A DNA stretch of 64,000 nucleotides. Origin: Climacium dendroides. Its lineage: Eukaryota; Streptophyta; Bryopsida; Hypnales; Climaciaceae. Shown here piece by piece: positions 11,399 through 23,087 of the stretch. The notes beneath the pieces were generated by a model. The model saw only the letters and a program-made list of their open reading frames with translations, was not told the origin of the DNA and did no database searches. A program made the position numbers and the translations under genes. Position 1 is the first letter of the stretch. Each line of letters opens with the position of its first letter. The DNA lies in the NCBI GenBank assembly GCA_950106755.1, contig OX467082.1:17608001-17672000 (forward strand). Direction: 5' to 3'.

Positions 11399-13257
11399 CT
11401 ACGCAAGGCGAGCCCTATGAATGAAGTTTGAAGTGGCCTCATCCACTCTCACATTCTCTGCTTCTAAGGCCGCAGCTATGCGGAAAAGATGGTTGCCCTC
11501 AGGTACCTCCACCAGCTGCACTTCCTTGCCTGCCTGCTTGAGAGCATTGAAATACTCCATCTGTCTGGTGTACAACGGATCCTTTCCCGCAACAATCAGC
11601 AACATCCTTGGAATCTGGACGTCAGTCAGTCTCGGAGCATCTGCAGAGAGAGGGTTGCAGAAAGGGTGGTCTCGGTTGGCCCCCACGGGAAGAGCCAGTC
11701 TCCAGAACGTGTGGTTCTTGCCCAGTGGGAGAATCTCATCCTTCCGAAACCTCTGCTCGGATTCGCTCAACTCCTCTGCACTGAAGAATGGCACCACTGA
11801 GATCACCCCTGCGATGGTGAGAGGATGGAAGTCCTTCAGAGGTTTGGAGACCACCACGTGATGGGCAATGTTGCCTCCGGCGCTTAAGCCCATGACGAAG
11901 ACTTGCGAGAAGTCGACGTGGCTCATGAGCCAGGGGTCGCCTGCGGTGCTGTCTCCACTTGCTTGGTACTTGCACTGCAGAACACCGAAAGCTATTAGAC
12001 AAAATCGTATTAAAACTATGGAGAAAATGAGCCAAAGTTGAGCCTTTAAACTAAACCCATAACCAAAGTTGAGCCTCTAATCCTAAACCCTGAAACCTGA
12101 AACCAAAGTTGAAACCAAAGTTGAGCCTCTTAAACCCAATCCCAAACTCTGTTCATTATCTCTTCAATTCAAATCTCTCTTCAGGGTCACAAAATGGATG
12201 GAGAAGCTTCAAGTAACTAACCAAAATTGAATGTATATTTGGATTTTCAAGGTTGCAATTCGTTTTGTTGAGTATATTTCACTTTGTAAATTTTCACAGC
12301 ATGAAAAGCTGGATGAATTCATTATCAGCTATTCAGCTCTTGCCCTTTGTATGACCTCAATGTTTGAATTTGGTTAAAATTTGAGTTTGTATGGGTTTGA
12401 TTAGACTAGAAAGCCAAGGTGTACTCTGTTGCATTATGAAATGCACCTATTTTACGAGGTCGAAATAAAAACGCAAGATGAAATTTAGGGATGGACTGAA
12501 ACGATTTCCGTTTATAAAAGAGACATTCGTTGAAGGTAAATTCTTACCAACGCTAGTCTCAAGAATTTAGGTTGTATAGAGCTTGATTCACCTGTTTTTG
12601 CAGCCATGACATGGTAGTGTATGCATCGTTGAAAGCAGCGGGAAGCCGACTTTCAGGGGAAAGCCTGTAACTCGCAGATATTACAACGACGTTGGCTGTC
12701 TTGCACAGCCTGGTGCCTTGATAAGTGGGACCCACGTCACCTGCGAAGAAAACATTGCGTTTCTAATATCTATGTTTCCTGATACTGATAATGTACAAAT
12801 AGACACTCAATTTGATTCAAGCATTCAATGACGCTTACAATAGAGTTTTCAATGAAACTAGACTGGTTCAGAAACTGCGACAACATCCAAAAGAAAATCT
12901 TCCCCATAATCCTACTTGCGGGAAGGGGGGCAATCCACTACCTGCGTTTCCCATGCAAAATCCACCACCGTGAAAGTAAACCACAATTGGCAGCTTCTTG
13001 CTAAGGCCCTCGGAGACGGATTCAGGAAGGAAGACTCGACCCCAAATACCGGTTGCGGAATCAACTATTACATCCTTCGATGCTACATTGGCAACGAAAA
13101 TTGGAGAAGCCGAGACCGAGGGATCGGTGGTCGGCAGAGCGGGGTCTGAGTTTCGCACTACTGTTCCATCAGCTTTGATTCTCAGCCCCGGAAGCACCTC
13201 GGTCCCGTTCTCCTCATTTGGTTTGACAGGAGGACTTTCCTCCAGGACGTTACTCAT
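11399..13257 (-). CDS. CXE-type carboxylesterase (alpha/beta hydrolase fold-3), copy A
   Basis: Three exons on the minus strand (12942-13257, 12592-12740, 11399-11974) join with closed phases (1, then 0) into 346 residues, a normal length for plant carboxylesterase CXE / GID1-like hydrolases. These soluble enzymes hydrolyse ester bonds of small molecules; the substrate here is unknown. Visible features are the oxyanion-hole motif HGGGFC (about residues 96-101), the nucleophile elbow GLSAGG (Ser186), Asp287 in AGKDPL and His317 in GNH, so the catalytic triad is intact. The elbow is usually GDSAGG in the family, and Leu replaces Asp here. The start MSNVLEES was chosen because it fits the family N-terminus. 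The open frame extends further upstream (to 13368), and that extension is not fully conserved with copy B. Introns are 201 and 617 bp with GT-AG ends. Copy B lies at 31020-32904. Confidence 0.9.
12030..12145. repeat. Short minisatellite in intron 2 of CXE copy A
   Basis: Several tandem, imperfect copies of a CCAAAGTTGAGCCTCTAA-like unit are interspersed with AAACCCTGAAACC. Copy B has only one or two units at 31636-31700, so unit number changed after the duplication. Confidence 0.6.
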
Positions 13258-14720
13258 GGCTAGTATGACTACAATGAGCTTGATGAATACCTGATGCTGC
13301 ACACAGACTTCAGAATCATGCAATTCAGAAGCTATGAATGATACGGTTTTTAGCAAGTTATCATTCACATGAATTCACCCAGAAATGAGCAAGAATTCTC
13401 AAAAACAAGCAAACTGCGCATCGACTCTTTGTGTAGTCCGCAATCATTTTTGATGCGTGCTTTCAATTATTTTGTTGTGATCTCAATACTTTGAGGTACG
13501 AAGCATACTGTAACTCATTAGAAGTGCAGCATATTATAACTCATTAGAAGCGCAGTTTTGGTAGCTTTCCAACAACATGTCACTGGAGAATGGAGTACAA
13601 AATCTCAATTTGAAATTCAGACTATAGAAATCTCTGCTTACCAGGGCATTTAATACGTAGTGTTCCAAACCAAATCCAAGAAACACACAATTCTAGATGA
13701 AGGCAAGCATATGCTTCCACAACTGTGTATGTGTAATTCAAACATTCCTTTAAACCCTAAATCTGAAAACACTGGGCTTAGCACAGACTTGACACAGTGG
13801 CGATAACACAAACACTTGCGTAAGGATCATCAAAAGCTCCCCTAAACCCATGAAGATCACCCAGTGTCGCAGTGGGCAAGCATAGAATCACGCAGCATTA
13901 AAATCGCAAAAATCGCAAATCGCAAAGTGCACAAATAAAGAATCAGTCCATCGCCACCTTCGCCTGCAACTTTCCAGCTTTCTCTAGCGTCACACCCAGT
14001 CTAACAAAAAACCCAAGCCAAATCAGAGACAGAGGCTCACCTTTAACGATACGAAAAGTGCCAATTAAGAGCCCCAATGTCCAATACGGATCTTCAGGTC
14101 TCAAACGCATATGCTCCCATTCATTAGCTCCTCAGTTGGAAATTGATCTGCAAGCACAGGTCCGATTCATCAAACGAGCACATGCAGTGAAATGGATTTG
14201 GAAAATGAGAGAGGTTTTTTTTGATTAGTCATGAATGCGCTCCTTATTTGTTCGTTTCCTTTGTCACATTCCGAGAGTGAGGCCAAGATGGAGCTACACG
14301 CAATGTTTTACCTCGTGGTGGCACGGAGCTCCACTTACAAAGTCATCGAAGTGAAGAGCGTCAGTGTCTGTCTGAGAGCTTTTTTTCTTGTCTGAGATCG
14401 GGGACGTGACGTAAGGAGCGCCTGTCTAAATGGAAAACGAGGTGACGCCAACATGAGGTGACGCAAGGACCGCGCGTCTAAATTGAACAGGGGAGGGATT
14501 TTCCCAGAATTTGGACCTTTATGTCGGATGAAGACTGTTTCCTCGGCCCTCTGTACGACAGATATTTCTCTAAGAAACAATCTGCATCATGCAGTTCACC
14601 CGAAAGCAATACCTTACTAACTAGGCCGTGGTGATGTACATTGGATGCATCTAAATGTAGGTAACTACTCCATGGTGTCATTTTTCTTGGTGTGTTGCTT
14701 TTCAATGTACTTATTTTACA
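13258..14720 (-). promoter_or_regulatory. 5' leader and promoter region of CXE copy A
   Basis: This stretch is nearly identical to 32905-34210 upstream of copy B, showing that regulatory DNA was duplicated with the gene. Copy A lacks a segment of about 85 bp found just upstream of the copy B start. The region has no other gene. A CAG/GTATTC-type junction about 45 bp upstream of the ATG could be a splice site for a 5' UTR intron, which I cannot confirm. Copy A contains two CRE-like GTGACG runs (14407 and 14458), in its distal part. Confidence 0.5.
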
Positions 14721-14780
14721 TGGGGAACCTCAAAGGATGGGTTTATCACCACAAAATTGAACATGCTCTATATGCTCTCC

Positions 14781-15113
14781 ATAAGGTAGGAGGTCCATAA
14801 ATAGTCCATTTAAGAGCTGAATCTGAAATTTTGGGAGGTGAAGCTTCTTGAAATATTTTTCAGTAAATTTTCTTTGAAAGACAAGTGGAATTGGCATCTA
14901 ACCAAAGTCATTTCATGTTTTTTGGAGCTTTGAGGAATTAGTTATGTAATTTTGAAGTTGAAATGGCATAGGGCTCTAAAATTGCCCACCTCCTCAAATG
15001 TTCATTGTTTGTACATTGCTAAAGGCTATGAAAAAGCAACATGTACAAACACTGTACATTTGAAGAGGTGGGCAATTTTAGAGCTTGTGCGCTTTTAGAA
15101 CCTCCTACCTTAT
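14781..15113. mobile_element. Small TIR element with a strong internal hairpin
   Basis: The element is about 333 bp and bounded by ATAAGGTAGGAGGT at 14781-14794 and its inverse at 15100-15113. Inside, 14973-15020 pairs with 15035-15084, giving arms of about 48-50 bases with few mismatches and a loop of 14 bases. The same position in the duplicated segment near copy B (about 35370) lacks it. A 3-bp TCC flanks both sides and may be the target duplication. Confidence 0.6.
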
Positions 15114-17590
15114 TCCTAAGTCTAGTTTACAAGGTAGATTTGTCACTATTCCATTGGATAGTTAGAAAAGTATTAAGCAACTCATGATGCAATCCCTCTT
15201 TCTACACCTTTAGATTTGCAACAAAAAGTACAAACTTGGACATTTGTTTTGAACTATTATTCTTGGCATTGTGTCCCATAATGCTCCTAAGGCTCTTGGC
15301 TCTCAAGCAATATCAAGTCCCTTTTTTGAGTGTTGTCAATGAAAATACTTGCATTTATTTTACAGGGATGAAATCACATGCCTTCTTTAAGTTTTAGATT
15401 TTTAGATTTTGTGGTTCAAATTTTAAAAAAAGATCTTTTTATTTTTCTAAATACAATGGATTTTTTGAGTAGATTTAGCAAAAAAAAAGGCCTTGTGATT
15501 TTTAGAGGTTAGGTGCTCCTTTTACTTTAGTACATTTGAGTTTCATTTAAAAAAAATATATACCACACTTTGTTCCACTTTAGTTGTATTTTTTGTTTTA
15601 TTTAATAGTTATATTTAATTTCAATTTTAGTATATAGTTAATCCACTTTGTTTTTTTTAAGTGTAACTTGATTCAATTTTACTTCTATAATCTTCTTAGA
15701 TTGAAAGTAGATTTAAATAGAATATCTTCTTGTTACATTTGTTTTGCAATAAACTTGATTTGTTTTGGAGAGGGGGGGCATAATAATTTGGTAGTATTGA
15801 CTTATGATAGAGAAGTCTAGTGTCATTGTTATTTTAATGACGGTGATGATAGTGATGATAATAGTAGTGTTGGCGATAGTAGTAGTAACAATAGTTGTGG
15901 TAGTAAGAGCAATGGTGACAATAGCAATGGTAATTACAGTAGTGGTAATGACAATGATGGGAGTGATGATGACAAAAATGACAACAACAATAATAAAAAA
16001 ATCACTTTGAAAATGTTCAAAATGTAAATGATGTTGATTTGGATGATAGTTCCAAAGAAAAATTGTTTGCACTTGAAGAAGGCCTTGATCTAGAATCCAC
16101 AGCTTTACTTCCACAATTTACTTATTTATTCCACAATTCTAAAGACAACACCTTTGATTAAGTGCAGTATATTATTTGTCAATTTGAATGTGAAGAAGGG
16201 AAGAAGATGCACAAGTTGCATTGTGCATGCAAACATGAATATTACTTTGTATGCATTCAACAATTGTTGCAATATAAAAAATAATCCCAATTTGCAATAT
16301 TGAAGTTTCTTCTATGAATTCTTCAATTATATAAGTATTATTACCCTTGGCAAACAACTAGAAATAAACAAGAGAATGCTTCCGCATTTTTAAAATTCAT
16401 GATCTATCCAAATTTACAATGAAAGTTCCAAGTGTTTTATATTATTTATTTTTCATTGTTGCAGAAAATATATAAAATTGATGACTATAATGAATATATA
16501 GCATCACTTTTTGGAGGCATCATGCATATTCAGCATGCACAAGGTCAAATTGCACCATTTCAAAAGAATTTTCAATTTTCAATGCTCAAAAGTTGTCTTT
16601 TTGTGTTTTTTTTTCCATTTCAATAGAAAGTAGAGAAAAAATTGCCAAATTTGGATTAAAAGTGCATAATTGTAACTAAAATGTGATTATTTGTTTAATA
16701 GATGCATGACTTTAGAAATAAATTACTTCATCAAAATACTAGTCAAAGTTGTCTTGGCACTTTTCAAAAATGAAAAAATAGATGTATATGATACAAATAC
16801 ACTAGCATTTTAGACATCTCCGTAATATATTCAAAATAATGCTGATACACTTGAACATTAATTCTTTACATTTCATGTATATTAAAATTATTATATTAGT
16901 GTAACAAATGTATTTAAAAATAATTATTTTAAATAAAACATGCACTTTTGAAAGAATCATTATGGTCAATCTAAACCATATATAGTCAGGCAATTATCAA
17001 TATTAATTAAGGTATTAAAGTAGTCAATCCAAGAATGTAGTTTTGAATATATGAAACCTATCTAGATCTGATATGTTGTGGAAGTATGATGGATGCTAGA
17101 AATCTTGCTTTGCATCAAATGGCACAAGAATTTAAGGTTTAATAGGTCTTCAAGTATCATCATATAATCTAGCACTATACTAATAATATTCTTATATGCT
17201 ACAATTATATGACACTATTTTATTGTTCGTTTTTTTTGAAGATCATGAATTAATATTAAATTATTGAGATTGATGCTTCAATCTTATACAAAGTAATACA
17301 TTAAAGTACATGCTTCAAACCAAATATGGTTTGCATTTTTTAATTTTTTAATTTAACCGGAATTTTTTTTTAGAAAATTGTAGGAGTATGCAATATATTA
17401 TAAGAGAGGTCAAAGTGTCCATTGTAGTCTCATTTATATTTTCTTCTTTAGGATTTTTCCCCTTTAATCTTTGTATGGTTGTAAATATGACCAAGTCATT
17501 GAGTAATGCAAAAATTATACAACACAATATCTATTGCTAAGTGCATAGTTAGATGTGTGCAAAAGGTACCATACCATAAGATTCTAATTA
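15114..17590 (+). repeat. Dispersed repeat block, copy B
   Basis: This is a counterpart of block copy A (7960-8985 plus 10296-11030) without the solo LTR. Its left end (15114-15420) also matches 35380-35670, which is the flank of CXE copy B, so that part belongs to the segmental duplication. It contains the Asp/Asn/Ser-rich remnant listed separately. No intact gene is seen. Confidence 0.6.
15828..16110 (+). pseudogene. Asp/Asn/Ser-rich coding remnant, copy B
   Basis: The counterpart of 8494-8770. GAT/AAT/AGT codons dominate to about 15995, then the frame shifts relative to the conserved continuation NVQNVNDVDLDDS...ALEEGLDLE. A short GTG/GTA-rich frame on the opposite reading of this tract is a by-product of the repeat and not a gene. 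Confidence 0.4.
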
Positions 17591-17760
17591 CAACAATTAG
17601 TGTAGTCATTAGTTGTAAACTCGATAAACACTTGGTAGATTGAATAATTGCACCTTTAGAGTTTACAATGTCTTTCTCCTACACTTCAATGTGTAGCTTA
17701 TAAACTATACTTTTAAATAATTGTAATATAAATCTTTCTTCTTCAATTATGTATATGTGG
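17587..17760 (+). mobile_element. LTR-like fragment, possibly Ty1/copia, copy 1
   Basis: It aligns with 30358-30530: ACAATTAGTRTAGTCATTAG at the left, a TCTYTCTCCTAC middle, then TGTAATATAMATCTTTCTTC and TTYAATTA. The right-hand relative follows a purine-rich tract typical of the 3' end of a copia element. Here only the LTR-like part is present, with unclear ends. Confidence 0.45.
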
Positions 17761-20640
17761 TATTTTGTATGCCATTTTTAGACCACCTAGTTGAAATCGT
17801 AAAAGTGCCATTTATGATAGGTATATATTTTAGAAATCTTGAACTTGTATAAATTTTAAAAATTTAGGATTTATATAGATTTCAAAACATACAATCTATA
17901 TCATAAAAGTGCCATCTAAGACTAATGCAAATTTTAGACATCTAGGATGAGTGTACATTTCAAACTACCCAGTCTAAATCGTAAAAACTACCAAAGTTGT
18001 AGAATAACACCAATTTAATGAAATTTTTCATGTATTCATTTTTCTCATATAATATCAAAGCATGGTATATCAAAGTATGTATCAATCTAATTAAGTATGA
18101 GTTCCATTTCGTCACTTAGGACTCATGATTTTTTTTTTCTTCAATTTTTTAAATTTTGAGTGTAGTTTATATACAAAAAGCTCCAAACCAAAATGTATAT
18201 GTCACATGACAATATAATATTTGTTACTAAATAGAATATTTTTCCATAAATGCAACCAAATCCCACATATAAATAGGATAGAAACCTAGAATTTGTACAA
18301 AGTAAAGATGTTAAGTAGAAATTGTCCAAATTGTCTAAACCTATCTCACATGTGACAAATCTTGAATAAATCGTTCTAAGGAAACTTGTGTGAGAACCCT
18401 AAGTGATTTTCAAAAAAAGGTTTTAATTTCTCATTCCATTTTGCGAAATAGTAGAAACCTTCATTGTTAACCTATAAGTGAAAAAAACTCAAGATGGACT
18501 AATGGAGGGTATCTATGACTAGAGTATGGACAGGTGTTTCATTTGCTAGGAGACTGATGGTGCAATTGGTTTGCCAAGATTTCTTTTTGTGTGAAAAATT
18601 CTTTATTCATCAAAAATTAAAGGAGATAACGGGATTTGATTATCTTTTTTCACATATGCAAAGTAAAAATATCAACTTGTACATCTTTTGTAGAATTTCA
18701 TGAGAGGTTCCACAAAAAAATTCAGAATTTTTTAGTGGTTAGAAAATCTTCTTCTGGACAGTCAAATACTGAAATTCATGATGGAAAATTTCTAGAAACT
18801 ACTTGCGGCATTGTAAAATCTCAATAAAAATTAGCACAATTTTTTTTATGTGAATAAAAAGCTCCAACAAGTTTCAATACATTCCAATAGCCAAAAGTAC
18901 CCAAACCAACAAAATTCTTTAAAACCTGTAAATTTGAAGAAAGTTTGTGAAGTTGATTGGCATTCTAGGGGCATACAAAGTTGGAATGGGGCCAAATTTT
19001 GGTCTTTCTTTACTCCCTTATACCTATGAAAGAGCCTAGGCTATTTTTCATAGAAAAGTCACTCTAAAAATTGGATTTTTAATCCTTTTTGGTGTTGAGT
19101 TGCCACTAGGTTTTGTTGAGTTTTTTGGGAAGGAAAAAAGGTGTAGGTTTTTTGTATACTAAAAATAACATTTTGAAGCCAATGTCACAATTTGTTTTTG
19201 ATTTGGAGTCTTCTTCCAAAAGTTAAAATTTGGACCAATGTAGAAAGTCAAAAATTGAAGATTAGGATGAAAATCCTAAATGATAAGCTTATTGCTTAAA
19301 AATGAGAGGAGGTGGGTGCCCTTGGAAGGGTATACAAGGGCACACCTTCTCTCAAAGCATCCCTTATAGCCATATTTTGGCTCTTTGACACGTTGGTCCA
19401 TTTAGTTGAATTTTTTGGCTATTTTTGAGCCAAATTTGCAAAACGTGTATTTTTGAAGCATTTCAAGCTCTAATTGTTGCTATTTCCTCAAGCTTTGAAG
19501 GAATTAGGGGTCCTTTCAAATCTTACTAATCCCTTTGGGGTTGTGTTTTGAACTTGTAGTAAATTGTTGAAATGTTTGTGCAAGTTTTGTTGAAGTTCAT
19601 ACTTGTTGCATTTTTATGTACTAATCCTAAAGTGACCCCCTCCATACTTTAGCGATACCACTAAGGGGGACTTTAGTGTCAATTTTTGTGAAGTTTTGTA
19701 CTAATATTTGTTACTAACATGTTGTGTTGTTATGTAACATTGTACTAACATTGTCTAAAGTATTCTATAGTTTTCCTTTGGTAGTACACTATGGTGAAAT
19801 TTTGACAATAGATGTTTTGACAAAGTCTAGAAATTAGAAGTTAGCACAAAACCTATTGAAGCTTTGACCACAAGTGTGTTAGAAGAATTTCCAATTAAAA
19901 ATCCAAGCTACGTTTTCAAATGTCCAAATTTTAGACAAATTGTTAGTGTAATTCCATGTCTTAGACATTTTGTTAAATGTTATTTTACAATTTTGTCTAA
20001 GTTGGTTTAAAACCAAAAGTCTTCTTTTTTATTGTGTTGTGAGAATCTCCAAGACTAAGTGACCCCAATTGCTAGGGCATTTCCTATTGTGGGGGCAATG
20101 TTGCCATTGGGGCTCCCCTTGTCAAGACAATCATTCCCAACCAAGGGCTCTCAACAAGGTCGGAGCTCCTGCAAACCAGGGGCTCCTCTACTTGGGCATG
20201 GCTCCCTTACTTGTGGATTTCCCCACAATGGCCACGGGTGTAGGAAATCCCTCTAAGAGCTTCCAAACTGAACAAGAGTCCCTCTTAATTAAGTGATTTT
20301 GCACAATATATAGTTTCCTTTAGTCTATTTAGGTATAGAATTAGCACAAAATAAACATAGAAGAGGAAAAAGGAAGAGTGGGATTAAGCTAAATTAGAAG
20401 TTCCAAAATCTCTACAAAGCTCTATTAGAAGACAATTCTTTCAATTGTACCACAACTTAAAGCTCTTAATCTTTGAAAATCAAAAAGAAGAATGAAAAAG
20501 GATTTGGAAAGGATGATAGTTTAGCGAGAAGGGAGATTAGGAAGAACATCTAAAAGAATAAGGTTAGTCATTAGGAAGAAGGATATTTAGTAGTTGATAA
20601 GGAAATTAGTCAAGGTTTTTGTTTCCAATTTTCATAAGCA
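17761..20640. other. AT-rich intergenic DNA with a short GC-rich island
   Basis: No gene is recognised. Between about 20050 and 20270 the composition jumps: GGGGCTCC-type motifs recur several times. Two overlapping plus-strand frames of 65 and 75 codons there have no family likeness. The island may be the interior or edge of an LTR element. Confidence 0.4.
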
Positions 20641-20649
20641 ATGCACGTC

Positions 20650-22903
20650 ACAATACTTTGACTACACTTCACTACGCTTCATTTTCAATGTTATTTAAAT
20701 CACAACTCATTAACACTGCATATACCACACACTTGGGAGGTGTACTTAGTTCTACTACAACAAACCATGTGTGAACAAGTGGTTTCTAATAAACTATAAT
20801 TTTAACTTCAAATTTTGAGCATTGTTTATTAATGACTATAGGATTCTACTCCCAAAATTTCAAACTCAAATAAAATATGGAATGATTTCTAGAAAAGGTT
20901 AAAAATGCACTAAAATGGCATGATTTTTTTAACTTAAATATTTTTAGAGAACACATTTAGATGACCATTGCATCAATATTCAATTCAAAATGTACTTTCA
21001 ATGAAGAGTTATTTTTAGGATTTTTTTGTTCATTTTTTAGACAATTTTTTCTTATATAATATAGGAGTGTAAAAGTTATTTTTTAGTTCTACAGTGTATC
21101 TTTTTACTTCAAAAAATTATAACTAGTTATTAATAAATAAGAATATCAATAATTCAAAACATAAACTTCAAAGTAGGAAAATCTATTCATATTTTTTTAT
21201 TTAATAATATTTAAAATTTAAAAAGTATATAGGGGGTCCAAAATTTTGTTCGCACATGGTTTTTAATGGACACTCTAAGTGATCCCCCTCCGAGACCACA
21301 TACACACAACATTAGTTTCCATTTTTCAACTCATGTAATTGAGTCCCAAGCCCCGAGACTACTAATATACACTCCACACATAACACCGAACATGTTACTT
21401 GATAACATGAGGCGGAACTTCTATTGATGTTCAAGCCTTTAGTGGATGTACTACTCCCCACTAGTGCTAACCATCCTTGAATGTCACTTCACTTTATCCT
21501 AGGTCCATTGTGTATTTTCTACTTTCACTTTGTGATTAATCAAGACTTATAATTCGAGATACATTGGGAATGACATAACAAAGAGCAGGACTCTATTCAA
21601 ACAATGCCATAAGACATACACACAAGTGTTCCATGGTGCTTTAGTGTTGTGACTCTAATAACACCTTACATCTCCTAATACGCTCACCACGTTTTATTTT
21701 CAATGTCACTTGAATCACAACTCACTAATACTACACATGCATTGCATCCACAACATTAGTTCTCATTTTTCAACTCATATTATCAAGACTCCTAACATAT
21801 ATCCCACATATGACATCGGGCATGTCTTTTGGTAACATGAGGTGGAACTTCCATTGATGTCTAAGTACTTGGTAAAGGCACTACTCTCCACTAGTGCTAA
21901 TCGTCTTTGAATGTCACCCCAACTCCATTCTAGGCCCATTGTGTATTTTCTATTTGTATTTTATAACTAATCGGGACTCATAACTCGAGACACATTAGGA
22001 ATGGCCTAGTAAAGAATAGGATTCCATCCAACCAATGCCACAGGGCACCTACACTAGTATCCTATAGTGCCTTGGATTCGGTGGTGAAGTTGCATAACTC
22101 ACTTTGAGTCACCGAGACTCACTAAAGCTTCAAGAGGGATTGAGAAGGGAGATCAATTTTTCCTATATATAGTACTTTCTACAGCATTTGGCAAACCCCT
22201 TTTCTTGTGGCTCTCAAAACCCACTTTGGTTTTGGAAGACCACCCATTTCCAACTGAAATCACCAAGTTACAACCCCATTTGGACTTCCACACTTCTAAA
22301 CAGCGTAACTTTGTGAACCAAAACTCCAAATCCTATATACAAGCCCATTTCAAATATCTATACAACAAATAATTGCTGATGGATTGATCACTTGTCTCAT
22401 TTGAACAAGTTCTCACAAAGTTATGGCCCTCCAAAAATTTGGGTTCATTAGAAGTAGCATCATGCCTTCACCTTAGCTCTTCTCTTAACCATAACTTTAA
22501 GCTCATAGCTTAGAATTTTATAATGCTTGTCATTATAGCTTTCTTGTATTTTTAGCTTTTCAATAATATGCTACATGCCATATTTTCATGAAGGATTTAT
22601 TGGGAACTTCTTACTCCTAGCCCTTAAATGTCCTAATGTCACTAAAACATTGCCAACTTTAAACGACCATAATTTCTAGCCAACTAGTTCAAATCACTCA
22701 TTATTTGAATGATTGAATGCATTTTCTCAAGTTCTTTTCAAGCATGTATGATACTCTACCATGACCTTCAAATCCAAGGCACTATTATTAGAAGTCACTC
22801 ATTTCTCCCTTCTTAGGCTCTTGTAAGGCTTGAGAAGTTATCTCCAAGGTCTTCCTTATTCACTAAGGCACTTCGGGCACCCTAAGGAAATAGGGGTGTG
22901 ACA
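20650..22903 (-). mobile_element. Diverged relative of the solo LTR, opposite orientation, rearranged
   Basis: Read on the minus strand, it starts TGTCACACCCC at 22903 and follows the same order of sequence as 8986-10260, including the GGTGGTCTTCCAAAA and GTGTATTTTCTA-type segments. It is longer because an internal stretch of about 430 bp is repeated (about 21290-21730 and 21730-22110) and because a TIR element is inserted at 20733-21294. The distal end, expected to resemble GGTTATGACA, is not recognisable, so the boundary at about 20650 is approximate. Confidence 0.65.
20724..21303. mobile_element. TIR element nested in the LTR (20733-21294), 9-bp target duplication
   Basis: The element is about 562 bp. 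Its inner inverted repeats are AACCATGTGTGAACAA (20763-20778) and the inverse of AACCATGTGCGAACAA (21247-21262); weaker matching (GGAGG...ACTTAG) continues outward to the ends. Flanks are ACCACACAC (20724-20732) and ACCACATAC (21295-21303), an 8/9 direct repeat. A 9-bp duplication fits Mutator-like elements. No transposase frame is present, so it is non-autonomous. Confidence 0.65.
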
Positions 22904-23087
22904 AGATTACATATGAAACCATTTAAGCATGCAAAGTAAGCTAAACTAAAATCAAAATCTCAAACTCACCAAATCTTCATCTATATTATTGGTAAACATA
23001 CCTTTCTAATCAACATAGTAACCAATACTAACTCGAGAATAAGAAAACTTAAAACTTTATCAAGGAAGCACTTGATATCTCTAATGT

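Noticed and set aside
13258..13368. An N-terminal extension of CXE copy A from an upstream ATG
   Set aside because: Copy B lacks the first part of it, the family starts near MSNVLEES, and a splice-like junction lies in it; it is more likely leader sequence.
15804..16010. A Val/Met/Ile-rich frame resembling membrane segments
   Set aside because: It is the shifted reading of a GAT/AGT/AAT codon tract; the conserved reading between repeat copies is the acidic one.
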